Shown here piece after piece: positions 24,265 to 36,034 of a stretch of 64,000 nt of DNA. The stretch's first letter is position 1; each line of letters starts with the position of its first letter. Below the pieces are notes generated by a model. The model ran no database searches and was not told where the DNA came from. It worked only from the letters and a program-made list of their open reading frames with translations. The translations under genes were made by a program, and so were the position numbers. This stretch comes from Drosophila miranda (taxonomy: Eukaryota; Arthropoda; Insecta; Diptera; Drosophilidae). The stretch is from the NCBI RefSeq assembly GCF_003369915.1, contig NC_046677.1:5642001-5706000 (forward strand), in the 5' to 3' direction.

Positions 24265-24799
24265 CACAGAGAAGAGAGGTTTATGTGTCACTTAAATCAG
24301 TTGAGCGAGCTTAAAATGTTAATGCAACAACTTATTTACGCCGCGTTGCCCAATAAATCCGCATAACATAACTGTATGTAAGCACACACACACACACACA
24401 GCACACAGCACACAGCACACTCATCGACCCACTAGGTCCCTTCTCGCCCTCGTTGTTCTCTTTTTTGGTCGAGATATGTACATATTTATGTATGCATGCA
24501 TGTGGAACGTAAGTGATGTGTGGACTTTATTAAGCCATGCCATGGCCAACGAAAATTGCAATGAATGTGGCAACAATCAGAACTCTCAGGACGTGCATGT
24601 GTGTTCCACAGACTTTATTTAACGGGAATATCGTTATATTCTGCGGACTGACTGGATTAGTGGTTCTGCAAAGACACGCCGCCATCCACAGGGTAACAAA
24701 CCCTGACAGTGTTTAACAAAACGAAAACTAAATGATCGGCAAATTTCGCAGATATCATTTTTCCAATCTGTCCCACTGTAGCATGAGCAACGCGCAGAT

Positions 24800-25126
24800 A
24801 GGATGTCGCACGCCGCAACAATCTCAACCAGCTGACTGAAGAATGCCTCACGTTCATTGACTGCAATGCCTCCGATATAGTAAAACATGATTCCTTTGAA
24901 AAACTGTCCAAGGAATCACTTTAATGAAGTTATTTGCGAAAATACCTCATGTAACATCACGATCGAAGTGGATGTTTCTTGCGACCAGACTCACTGGGAT
25001 TTTGTGGGATCGAATTGCTATCAGAAAGCGAAATTCAACTTTAAGGAGCGACCCTTTCGCTACATTCGTATCGGAACTGTACCTAGTGGTTCTGTACATA
25101 CTCTGAAGGCCCAGTGCAAAAAGTAG
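24800..25126 (+). pseudogene. BTBD9-like fragment (5'-truncated, internally deleted)
   Basis: The plus strand reads DVARRNNLNQ.TEECLTFID..ASDIVKHDSFEKLSKESL, equal to the BACK region of the intact copies (about residues 143-182). It stops, then jumps to ITIEVDVSCDQTHWD..GSN and ERPFRYIRIG.VPSGSVHTLKA.CKK, the end of the protein. The whole N-terminal BTB domain and about 120 residues between BACK and discoidin are missing. It is clearly dead. Its 3' flank matches that of the other copies and carries the LTR-element insertion. Confidence 0.85.
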
Positions 25127-25350
25127 CACTGTAACTTTGTGCATCAGCAGCGACCTCTGAATGGGGAAGGTTACATCCTTTGATGAAAGTGAAAGGTAGT
25201 CGTATCCATCTCTACTCTACAGGAAATATAGATTTTAGTGGCCGTATATATATGAATAAAATGCACAGCATTCAAATTTAAAAGACAATCAACCAGTTAA
25301 TGGAAACCAAGTGAGGGGAGTACAAGAAGAGCTGCCACTACAGTGAACTA
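25127..25350 (+). other. 3' flank of the BTBD9-like fragment, continued at 33592
   Basis: Matches the 3' UTR and flank of copies 1-3, including the AATAAAATGCAC poly-A region. It is interrupted at ...GAACTA by the LTR element and resumes after it as ACTACTAGAGC, running to about 34020. Confidence 0.85.
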
Positions 25351-26768
25351 TGTAATGTGTCCCGGTGTTCTGGTGTGGTAGCTTTCGAGACGCATTCCAC
25401 AAACTAGACAACTTGCATAGATGTTATAGTTAGCACTGTGTGGGATCTTTCGGCTAGGGCTCGTCGGATGGGGGGATCTTTCAGTTGTTCCAGCTAAACA
25501 CATACAAGAGATTCTGGTGCTAACCTGGCCGTTAGGTGTTATACAAATCAAATCAATAGTGCCATATGCATCGCCGCACGGAGTTAGGTCTTGTAATCTC
25601 CGCGTTTACCCACCCTACCATGTTAACTCTGCTGGCCTATTTCTTGTGTTAACCCTTAAACCTCTATATGTTCCCCCTTCCCAATACCCCTGTATAGTTA
25701 TTCTACTCCAATTTCATGTTGATCAATCTTCAGTGTATTTTCATATTTTAACTCCACTCCAACTAACAACCATCCTCAGCATCACCTCAAATCTTCATAA
25801 CATCTTATTTATCTACAGTTACAGCAACTTAATTTTAGGGGTTTTTTTATATATATAAAGAGGAGAAAAGTTTAGAAGAACAAATCAAATTATAAGCAAA
25901 GCGGTGTTTTTCTTACTTTTAGTGGTAGCTTACGTTTGGTTTTCCATCGCTGCAACAGGCCTGCATGCATTGATGTGTCCTAGATTAGATTATAATGTAC
26001 AAAATTTAAATGCAAACAAAATAATAATAATAGCAATAGTAGCTACGGTTGAATTCAGTGTGTGCGTGTGTGTGTGTCAATCCTTTTCCTTGAAGACATC
26101 CGATATGGATATATCTGTGCCTATCCAGGCCACGACATAGAATTTCAGAGGCAACTGTATGTCCTCTGCCAAGGTCAAAAATAAGGTTGATCGCAAATTT
26201 TCGTTGTGCGGCAGAAGTTTGACCTCCGTTGGATAACTTTCGTCAATATTAAATTAAACTGGAGAAACCGAGATCGACTGGCAAAGCTCAGACCCTTTTG
26301 GCGAAGAAAAATTTTATCAGCCACATGTCAAAGCGGGGGGCTATGTAATTACCGTTTGGGGCTTGAAACCGGGTTTATCTTTGGAGAACCACAGATTTTT
26401 CGGCTTTTCGGCACACTGATCTTAATTTTTTTTGGGGCAGCTTGGCATGTGCACCCTACTTTCGACGATTTATTGATTTCAATTTTTCTTTTTTTTTCAG
26501 ACACGTGTATAACCTTTTATTCTTTTCTTTTCTTTTATCTCGCCGTACCACCAAACTGACCTTCCACAATTTAGTTCCATGGATCGAATGATCCAGCGCT
26601 TGAGCTTTGATTTTGTTTCTTCATCCCATTCTAAAGCACAAGGGCTAGATAACCCAAAGCTCGCTCTCTCGTCAAAAGCTTTCGCTTTATTCCCGTTTAT
26701 TCCCTTGCATGCAGATAAGCTACAGCTCTGTGCACACAAATAAGTCCATCCAAATATGGGCCGTCACA
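25351..26768 (-). repeat. 3' LTR of the LTR retroelement
   Basis: 1418 bases. In element orientation it begins TGTGACGG and ends ATTACA, nearly identical to 32177-33591. The open frames inside it have no family match. Confidence 0.88.
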
Positions 26769-26827
26769 CCACAGGTTATTTTTAAGCTGTTCTTCTTGTT
26801 CAAAATAAGCTGCAAAACGGTCATCTT

Positions 26828-29800
26828 TTAAGTTACGCACTTTTGTAGGTCTTTGGCATGGAACTTTCCTATCTGTTGACCATCTTCTTCTAATTCATAA
26901 CAGTGGTTACCAAACTTTCGAACTACAGTTGCCTTCAAGAATTTAGGAGCTAATTTTGCATTAAATGCCTTGATCTTGTTACTTTGGGCAAAGTTTCGTC
27001 TATAGACGTGTTCGCCGAGTTCGAACGTAACGTATTTTGTGCGCAAATCGTACGTTCTCTTATTGGTTTGATATGCCTTACTGATGTTTTCCATGATCTT
27101 GTTTCTAACAATTTGCAGTTTGTCTGTAGTCAAAATATTCTCGCCCTCTTTAAGCATTTCTATCCTCCTCAGCAATTCATAGTTGTCTGCGTGCGTTATC
27201 ATAACAACAACGCAAACAACGCAAAATATGGTGAAAATCCTATTGCGGCATGATGTGAAGATCTCAAGGCGAAGGATATCTCTCCGAGCTTATCGTCCCA
27301 TAGCCGTTGGTCTTTCCCTAGATAAGCCCTGATACCAGATATAATTGATCTATTAAGGCGCTCTGAGGCATTAGCCTGTGGACTGTAAATTGCAGTAAAC
27401 ATATGCTTTATCCCATACTTCTGCATGAATGCCTGAAATATATTCGACTTGAACTGGCTTCCGTTATCAGTTACTATAACTTCAGGTATACCGAATACAT
27501 GGAATATATTTGTTTTTAAGAATTCTATAATAAGGTCTGCAGTGAATTTCTTCAACGGCTTCAAAAAATGAAACTTTGTTAGGTGGTCCAAAACAACAAA
27601 TACTCCTATATTTCCCTGCTTTGATCGAGGGTAAGGTCCTATGAAATCCATATAGAGCCGTTGGAATGGTCGCTCAGAGACTACAGGATTTCCCATTGGA
27701 GGCTTGAGAGTTATGTTTGGGGCTTTCACTTGTTTGCAAACTTCACATCTCGCATTAAATTCTTTGACGTCTTTTATCATATTTGGCCAAAAAAGATTTC
27801 GACGAAGCTTTTCCAACGTTTTTCCGATGCCACCATGAGAACTATGAGGAGGCGCGTGTGCATTATACAATACAGACTGTGTCAATTCTGATGGTACCCA
27901 AAGTTTCCAGCAGTTTGACTCTGACACTGAGTCTCCTTGGTAAAACTGAGTTCGCCTGTAAATGTAACGATCTACAATTTTCAAGTCTGGCAAACGGCTT
28001 TGATTCTCTGTAATTGTATCTTTTAACTTGGTATAGCTATTGGACCAGAAGTGAGGCGATTGTAGGTCGACTTCAGGCAACACCACTTCTATTTCGCTTA
28101 TCTCTTCAGTCGGTAGTCGAGAAAGGGCATCTGGGACTATGTTCAAGCTTCCTTTTCTGTGTTCTATTTCAAAATTAAAATGCTGCAGTTTTAGTGCCCA
28201 TCTAGCTAGTCTGCCATTCAAGTCTGTCTGCCTCATAAGCCATTTTAAACTAGCGTGGTCCGTTATGACTTTGAACTCCAGACCCTCTACATACTCCCTA
28301 AATTTCTCTATGCTCAATACTGCAGCTAAACACTCCAATTCGGTTACACAGTATTTTTGTTGGGCTTGATTTAGCTTATAAGAAAAATATGCAATTGGCC
28401 GTTCTATGCCATCTTCGTCCAACTGGGCCAGGACTCCACCGACAACGATATTGGATGCATCGCATTGAATTATAAACGGTTTCTCGAAATTGGGTGTGAC
28501 TAATAACGGTGCTGAGGTTAATCGATGTTTTACCTCTTCAAAGGCTTGTTGTGCATCCTCAGTCCATTGAAAAGACTTAACCTTCTTGGTCAGGTCTGTG
28601 AGTGGTGCTGTCAGGGATGCATAATTTTCTATAAATCGGCGATACCAACCCGCACATCCCAGAAACTTTCTGAGTTCTTTCACCGAACGAGGTGGGAGCA
28701 AATTTCTGATGGCGGAGACCTTTTCTGTATCTACCTTAATGCAACCTTTACCTATCACATAACCAAGATAACGAACTTCAGGAACACACCAGCGACATTT
28801 GTCTAAGTTCAACGTCAGGCCTTCATTTCTCAACACAGTGGACATTTCTGTCAACAGTCCAAGGTGATCCTCAAATGTTTCACTAACTAACAACAAATCA
28901 TCAAGATAGACAAAGACTCTATTCTTGAAATGGGGTGGAATAATCATGTCCATTAATCGACACATTGCTTGTGCAGCGTTCGTAAGTCCAAAAGGCATGA
29001 CTCTGAATCTATACAAAGGGCGATTTGGTACAGTGAAGGCTGTTAGATCTCTAAAAGATTCTTTCAGATTTATTTGCCAAAAGGCGTGCTTCAGATCTAA
29101 AGATGAAATAAATTCTGCTTTCGGTAACCTCGATAAAATACCATTTATCTTGGGTTGTGGATAAGCATCCTTTATCGTCACTAAGTTGACCTTGCGTGAA
29201 TCTAGACACATACGAAATCTGATACCCTTTTGTACTACTGAAACGGGACTACTCCAAGAACAAGTTGGCGGTGCTACTTCTATGACTCCTAAACTAAGCA
29301 TATCATCGATTTCCGCATGAATCCGTTTTTCCGCAGCCGGGGATACTGAAAAATATCTCTGTTTTATTGGTTTTGCCGATGGAAGTAATTCGATTGAATG
29401 CTCTAACATAGACGTTTTCCCCAAGCCTTCCGTATTAAAATCTGGGAACAAAGCCACAACCTTTTCCATGCGTTGTTGTTGCTCGGCATTTAACAATTCT
29501 GGCAATTCAATCTCATTTATTGACAAAGTTTTCGCTAGTTTCTCCATCAGGCCAAAAGTATTCCAAAAATTCATTCCCAGATAAAGGTTTTGTTTCAAAT
29601 CAGGAATTATATATAAGGTTAACAATCTAGTCTGATTCCTAAAGCTTACTTCAGTTTCTACGTAACCAAGAATGTTGTATTTTTGTCCTCCAGCTGTTTC
29701 AACTTGCGACTTGCTTGCAATATAGGGCCTATTCTTGCTTATAAATTCCTTTGCAGCTTCCCCACTAAGGTATGAAACTGATGCACCAGAATCTAATAAT

Positions 29801-29898
29801 CCTCCATAAGTCTTACCAAATATATCTATTTCTACAAATGGTCTAATATCCTTTTTTATATCAACAATCGAATCTAGACTCAGCGATATACCCCTCAT
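26828..29898 (-). other. Pol region of the LTR retroelement (fossil)
   Basis: Minus-strand Pol with, in order, an aspartic protease (GGLLDSGASVSYLSG), a reverse transcriptase with the VYLDDLLLV active site, RNase H (IQCDASNIVVGG, LNIVPDALSRLP) and an integrase with the MDFIGPYPRSK and VTDNGSQFK blocks. This order, RNase H before integrase, defines the Ty3/gypsy group. Treated as a fossil. Confidence 0.85.
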
Positions 29899-30383
29899 TC
29901 TATCTTTAACTTTTCTTATAAAGTTACGAAAACGAACGGTATTTCTCTTAGTTCGGACACAACTGGGTTTTTTAACTAAATCGCTACCAAATATTTTTTC
30001 TCTTATTTCTTCATAGTTTCGAAGTCTTATATGATACGGGACTATTGGATATAATTTACCTTGAATATTTTCAGAATTTAAATATTTAGGAATTATATTG
30101 ACTTTCGGACAGTAAGAAGAAGAATGCTCTTTATTTAATGTTGAGGATTTGAGCGGTAACTGCTGTTCTTGTTGCCGCTCAACCGTCGGTTTTCCTGACA
30201 GGTTTCACAATTTGGTCTTATTATATTTTCAGCTCCGCAACCTAAGCAAAATATCTTCTTATCAGATTGGCAATCTGCGTGTTTATGGCCAAACCTGCGA
30301 CAATTCCAGCATTGAATCTCTTCTAAGGCTCTAGTTCTTTTTAGTTCGCAAATTTCTTGCTCTCCTAGATGGTTATCTGAACG

Positions 30384-31703
30384 TTATTGGTCATACTCCA
30401 ATGCATTAATTTGCTTTCGTGTGTTTGCTTTCGGGTTAGCGGTGTTATACTCCTCACTAAAAGCTTCTCGTCTAAGGACTAATTTTCTCAACTGGCTAAC
30501 CGAATTGATTTCTATATAGAACAACTCCTTTCTCATAAACGGTCTCAGATTTCGTTTCAGAATTGACGTTAGTTGACTCTCGCTAATAGGGTATTGTAAG
30601 CGATCTACTAAATGCATAACTCCGTTATGAAATTCATCAAAACTTTCGCTGATTTGCTGCTTGCGATCTCTTATCAATTCTCTCACGTCATCGTCAGATA
30701 GCGGTTCAAGAAAACAGGAATTCAGCGACTTACAAAGATCGGACCAGTTTACTCTGTCTACAGTGCGTCTGTATCTCCAGAACCATTCACTTGCTCGGCC
30801 ACTAAAGAGAATATGAATGTGTTCGCACAACACTTCAAAGTTTCCTCGTAAGCTATCATTTGTCAAAGCTGTAATCATGTATATGAACTTCCCTACCGGC
30901 ATACCATTGCGTGAGCCATTATACTGCACTTTCCAGCTACTAATCAAATTTGCTACTTTTCCCACATCGCGACTTAGATTGAAACTACCATTTCTCTCCG
31001 GTAGATTGTTACTATTTCTATATTCATTGGGTATGAAGGTGGGTACGTCTCTTTCTAGATTAAGTGACGAAGCTCTAGTAGTTCTTCTTCCCCAATCAGG
31101 TTCATTGTTATTTCCATTATCATCTGTATTGGTATGGAAGTTAGGTATTGCATCCGTTCTTCCTGCCCTGTCTGTTGTTAACTTAGAAATTTGACGAGAC
31201 AGTTCCGAGATCATGGACTGCATTCGACTAATTTGCGAAGTTATTCGATGATCTACCTGTGATAATATTCTCTGCTCTAAGAAACCTACATCTTGGTTTG
31301 GGTTATCCGCATAAGCAGAATTAGACAATACGTTACTGTTATCCTCGAGATCTACTATCTCATTTGATTGCTGCGACTGTCTCTTTTTCTTCTTTTGACT
31401 ATTAGTTAACAGAATCCTCTCCAAACTATTTGTTTCCAGGTTCAGATTGTGGTCGGCAACATTTTCGGAAAGAACCTCTAATAAACTGTTTCTTGTAACA
31501 TTGTTTTGACATGTTGGGCAAGATCGCGACTTATCAAGCCAATTCAAAATGCATGTTCTATGGAAAATATGTTTACATCGTGTTATGAGTTTTAAATCCA
31601 ATGAAATCATTGGGTGTGAACAGACTCTGCAAACCTGTTCATTATTTGTGGATGTGGTCATATCTAAGCTTCGTCTTACGGCCATGGTGCACACACAAAT
31701 CAA
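30384..31703 (-). other. Gag region of the LTR retroelement, with an N-terminal RING-H2 finger
   Basis: The Gag-like frame begins with a RING-H2-type finger (CRVC, then CKHIFHRTC and CPTC), followed by a Lys/Gln-rich stretch, a coiled-coil-like segment and a capsid-like region (ALTNDSLRGNFEVL, ASEWFWRYR, ISESFDEFHNGVMHLVDRL). Further zinc-knuckle-like cysteines lie just downstream at about 30180-30330. A RING at the head of a retroelement Gag is unusual. Part of a fossil element. Confidence 0.75.
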
Positions 31704-32176
31704 TCTTTAAGAATTTTACCGAATAAATGCTCGAAAATGTCAAATTCACTCCAAAAATAAACTATACGGATCAAGGGTATTGAGATTTGGAACATACAAA
31801 GATTATGGCAATACATATCACACCAGGACTTGTTCCCAAAATATACTATTAAAAAAAAAATATTGTCTTCAACACGAGCTGAAGCTTCAGAAAAAAAATA
31901 TACCAATTGTTCCGGGCAGCAAGATTTAATGACTAGCATTCTAAATCTTAAAGATTTCCACAGACATTAATACAATTTTCTTCCACTTAGCTCCTGGCAC
32001 GCATATAGAACCGATGCTCCCTCATCGTTTCGGACAGAATGGACTGTGACTTGCACCAACCATTGCAGTTTTCCAGAAAGGAAACAAAAGCAAAAATTCT
32101 ATATGCTGACAATAACTGAGACACAAAGTTTTGTTACGGTTGTTGTTGTATCGTGCCCCACGTTGGGCGCCACTTT

Positions 32177-33591
32177 TGTAATGTGTCCCGGTGTTCTGGT
32201 GTGGTAGCTTTCGAGACGCATTCCACAAACTAGACAACTTGCATAGATGTTATGGTTAGCACTGTGTGGGATCTTTCGGCTAGGGCTCGTCGGATGGGGG
32301 GGATCTTTCAGTTGTTCCAGCTAAACACATACAAGAGATTCTGGTGCTAACCTGGCCGTTAGGTGTTATACAAATCAAATCAATAGTGCCATATGCATCG
32401 CCGCACGGAGTTAGGTCTTGTAATCTCCGCGTTTACCCACCCTACCATGTTAACTCTGCTGGCCTATTTCTTGTGTTAACCCTTAAACCTCTATATGTTC
32501 CCCCTTCCCAATACCCCTGTATAGTTATTCTACTCCAATTTCATGTTGATCAATCTTCAGTGTATTTTCATATTTTAACTCCACTCCAACTAACAACCAT
32601 CCTCAGCATCACCTCAAATCTTCATAACATCTTATTTATCTACAGTTACAGCAACTTAATTTTAGGGGTTTTTTTATATATATAAAGAGGAGAAAAGTTT
32701 AGAAGAACAAATCAAATTATAAGCAAAGCGGTGTTTTTCTTACTTTTAGTGGTAGCTTACGTTTGGTTTTCCATCGCTGCAACAGGCCTGCATGCATTGA
32801 TGTGTCCTAGATTAGATTATAATGTACAAAATTTAAATGCAAACAAAATAATAATAATAGCAATAGTAGCTACGGTTGAATTCAGTGTGTGTGTGTGTGT
32901 GTGTCAATCCTTTTCCTTGAAGACATCCGATATGGATATGTCTGTGCCTATCCAGGCCACGACATAGAATTTCAGAGGCAACTGTATGTCCTCTGCCAAG
33001 GTCAAAAATAAGGTTGATCGCAAATTTTCGTTGTGCGGCAGAAGTTTGACCTCCGTTGGATAACTTTCGTCAATACTAAATTAAACTGGAGAAACCGAGA
33101 TCGACTGGCAAAGCTCAGACCCCTTTTGGCGAAGAAAAATTTTATCAGCCACATGTCAAAGCGGGGGGCTATGTAATTACCGTTTGGGGCTTGAAACCGG
33201 GTTTATCTTTGGAGAACCACAGATTTTTCGGCTTTTCGGCACACTGATCTTAATTTTTTTTGGGGCAGCTTGGCATGTGCACCCTACTTTCGACGATTTA
33301 TTGATTTCAATTTTTCTTTTTTTTTCAGACACGTGTATAACCTTTTATTCTTTTCTTTTCTTTTATCTCGCCGTACCACCAAACTGACCTTCCACAATTT
33401 AGTTCCATGGATCGAATGATCCAGCGCTTGAGCTTTGATTTTGTTTCTTCATCCTAAAGCACAAGGGCTAGATAACCCAAAGCTCGCTCTCTCGTCAAAA
33501 GCTTTCGCTTTATTCCCGTTTATTCCCTTGCATGCAGATAAGCTACAGCTCTGTGCACACAAATAAGTCCATCCAAATATGGGCCGTCACA
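32177..33591 (-). repeat. 5' LTR of the LTR retroelement
   Basis: 1415 bases, flanked outside by the host bases ACTACTAG and inside by the Lys-type primer site. It is almost identical to the 3' LTR. Confidence 0.88.
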
Positions 33592-34021
33592 ACTACTAGA
33601 GCAACAACAGAGTGAAAAAATGCTATAAGAACAACGATTGCCTGTTTGATTAGCCTTGTCCCTGCACATTCGCTGTGGTGCAACCTGTCAGCACACAATT
33701 TCCAAGATTCCTATTTTCTATTTCTTACACGCGTAAAATTTCAACCAATGCCGAAAAGGAAAGATCAACTTCGGCTGCCGAGGACATACATAGATACAAT
33801 CTTTCATGGTAGATATGTATGGCGAGGGGATCCGAATGGAATCCAGTGTGTAAAACGTATTCAAATATAATTAAACATTACCTTTAAAAACATAAAATTG
33901 GATAATGTTATATTCTCTGGGGGAAATTCTCCTAATTCTGTCAAATCTAGCCTCGGAAAGGGTATTAAGAAAATACAGAGAGTGCGAGTGCCAGAACATT
34001 GGGAATAAAGCAAGGAAAAAA

Positions 34022-34968
34022 CGAGGGGGAACGTTGTGAGTTGCTGCGGACACCGCAACTCTACGGTTATACCCGATACTAAGTCAGTATGGCTCTCCTC
34101 CGGCAGACGCCGCTAATATTAAACGACACGACAAAGAGTGCGTGCGAGAGAGACAGAAAATCAGTCTGAGCGTGACGTCGGGCGCTGCGAAGCCAGTGCA
34201 AATTGATTTGTTCCTTTTGGCTACAAAAATGATCCGATCTGATCCAGATTCAGCAATCTGATAGATATGGTCATTATCTATGATTCTGCGTTTTTAGTTT
34301 TCTCGAATGTGCAATATTGTGGATGCAACAGATTTTCGTTCTTTGTGGGGGCGAAAGGGGGTGGGGCGAAATTTTGAAACAAACTCGTCTCGGTCCGATA
34401 TATTAGGAGTGTGGATACCAAATTTGGTTGCTCTAGCTTTTGTAGTCTCTGAGATCTAGGCGCTAATGTTTTACTCTAAGCAAAGCCGCCTATGCTACGT
34501 GTGTGTTAGAGAGAGACAGGGCGAGAAAAAATGAAATTGTTTTCTTGATGCTGGCTATAATAATAATACGATCCAATTCAGATTCCGCAGTCTTGGTCAT
34601 TCTCTACAATTCTACGTTTTTAGTTTTCTCGTATCTTTAAAATTGTGGATGCCACAGTTTTTCGTCCTTTGGGGGGGCGGAAGTGGGCGGGGCGAAGTTT
34701 TGAAATATTCTTGTAGCAGTGACATATCACAGAAATCTGGATCCAAAACAACGTTGCTCTAGCTCTTATAGTCTTTGAGCACTAGGCGCTAATAGGGACG
34801 GACGGACAGACAGACAGGGCTCTTGATGCTGATCAAGAATATATGTATGTACATATATGTATGTATATACTTTATGGGGTCGGAAACGATTCCTTCTGGA
34901 CGTTACACACATCCATTTTCACCACAAATCTAATATACCCCAATACTCATTTTGAGTATCGGGCATAA
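34022..34968 (-). mobile_element. DINE-1-type Helitron remnant (copy D)
   Basis: Minus orientation, about 950 bases, with the full set of ends (CGAGGGGGAACG at the left, GAGTATCGGGCATAAAA at the right). It sits at the promoter end of BTBD9-like copy 2, separating it from the 3' flank of the upstream fragment. Confidence 0.82.
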
Positions 34969-35957
34969 AAATGGGCCCAACGGCCGAGTCGCAAGGGTAA
35001 ACAAAGTGGGAACAGACTTACAGAACACTTCCTGTCGTCGACGGCTTCATACACATTGTTTCTGCATGTTCCTACACGTGTGCAGACACACACACAATCC
35101 AATCTGAATAAACGCAGCATAAACGGACGCACAAATTAGAAAAAACAAAAAAGGCACGAATGAGAGAGACAAATAAAGGGTAGAATATCATTAGGTATGG
35201 ACATAGATCGAATAACGAACGGCTCTCCGTATCGCAAGCGGCGCTCGAATACAAGGGCCTCTAACCCGAGTGACCAAACCAAACCCTGTTATTAGTATAC
35301 CCTGGACGAGAGCCAGCGAAAATGTGTGTGTATGTGTTTATGTGTGTATTCTTTCTCATTCTCCACGCTACCTTAACACACGCACGATCAGCGACAGCCG
35401 CTGGACCAAGAATTTGCTGATTCTGCTTTCTTGTCCGAGTCTCGGAGCGAGAACAATATCATTTGGATTTCAACAGTCAGTGCGTTCGGCATCGTTTCAT
35501 TGAATCCCACTGCGTTTTTGTAGGTCTATAAATTTTGCCGGGCAGATCGACCTCCGTAATAAGCCTTTAAATAAACTACAGAGAAACGGATGAAAGCTAT
35601 TACCACGTAATTTGAGAAATTCTAATTGATTTAAACAAAATAAATATTCATTAAAATATCTAATTTCTATCGATGTTTGGCGTGTTAAATATACATACAT
35701 ATATATATCGATAGCACGATAGCGACTCAATCGATGAATTCAAAAGTTACTCGAAGCAAATTACCGACTGCCGCCGTGCCGACTTGTGAAGTCAAAGAAA
35801 GTGAAACCCCACAAATCCATACATACCCACATCCCATGTGTGTACCTGAAAGCCTGCATAAATAGAAGCAGCAGCAACTGACGCAAAAATTGCCAAACAC
35901 CACAAAAAGAGGAAAAAACAATCTGTGCGCATAAATTGTTCAAGAAATTGAAATAAA
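34969..35957 (+). promoter_or_regulatory. Promoter and 5' UTR region of BTBD9-like copy 2
   Basis: About 1 kb shared by copies 1, 2 and 3. It contains TATCGATA (35706-35713, DREF type) with other ATCGAT cores near 35669 and 35731, and a CATAAATA TATA-like box at 35857-35864, about 95 bases upstream of the 5' UTR intron donor at 35958. Which element drives transcription is inferred. Confidence 0.5.
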
Positions 35958-36034
35958 GTGAGTTTATGGAACACAAAGAATACACGTTTAGACATCATTT
36001 TTTCCATTCCACACAGAAAGATCCAGCGACGAAA

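Larger units (their letters stand above)
16361..24799. other. Long non-coding region without a supportable gene
   Basis: 8.4 kb without a recognisable gene. It holds an 11-bp-arm palindrome (16509-16531), a GA-rich promoter-like patch near 16900-17060 with a repeated CGCCTGTCCCATTGCTG, minisatellites at 19090-19130 and 20369-20411, CAG-rich patches near 18630 and 22560, (GA)n at about 24225-24259 and a CA tract near 24388. A 62-codon Arg/Gln/Glu-rich frame lies at 21981-22169. A repeat-like piece at about 19640-19715 resembles one at about 7875-7945. Bases 24600-24799, just before a BTBD9-like fragment, are not recognised. Confidence 0.5.
25351..33591 (-). mobile_element. Ty3/gypsy-type LTR retroelement fossil, Osvaldo/Ulysses-like, nearly whole
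   Basis: 8.24 kb on the minus strand with long LTRs at both ends (25351-26768 and 32177-33591). A tRNA-Lys-type primer site (TGGCGCCCAACG...) lies next to the 5' LTR at 32155-32172, followed by a leader of about 470 bases. The Gag region is about 29900-31703 and the Pol region about 26828-29898, in the order protease, reverse transcriptase, RNase H, integrase. No envelope-like region is seen. The 4-bp target duplication ACTA and the order of Pol domains fit Ty3/gypsy; assignment near Osvaldo/Ulysses rests on long LTRs and the Lys primer and is tentative. The LTRs differ by only a handful of positions (about 0.3%), suggesting insertion well under half a million years ago. It looks nearly whole, with perhaps two or three breaks. 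Confidence 0.88.

Noticed and set aside
25517-25858. 113-codon frame in the LTR, repeated in the other LTRs
   Set aside because: No ATG start and no family match; it lies wholly inside the LTR of a fossil element.
33646-33870. 74-codon frame found in the 3' flank of several BTBD9-like copies
   Set aside because: It starts without an ATG, has no domain and is identical only because the flanks are recent duplicates.
35966-36034. Upstream ATG of BTBD9-like copy 2 (23 extra residues)
   Set aside because: These bases lie mostly in a 59-base intron-like segment (GTGAGT to CACAG); the extra residues do not resemble BTBD9 and copy 4 lacks them.
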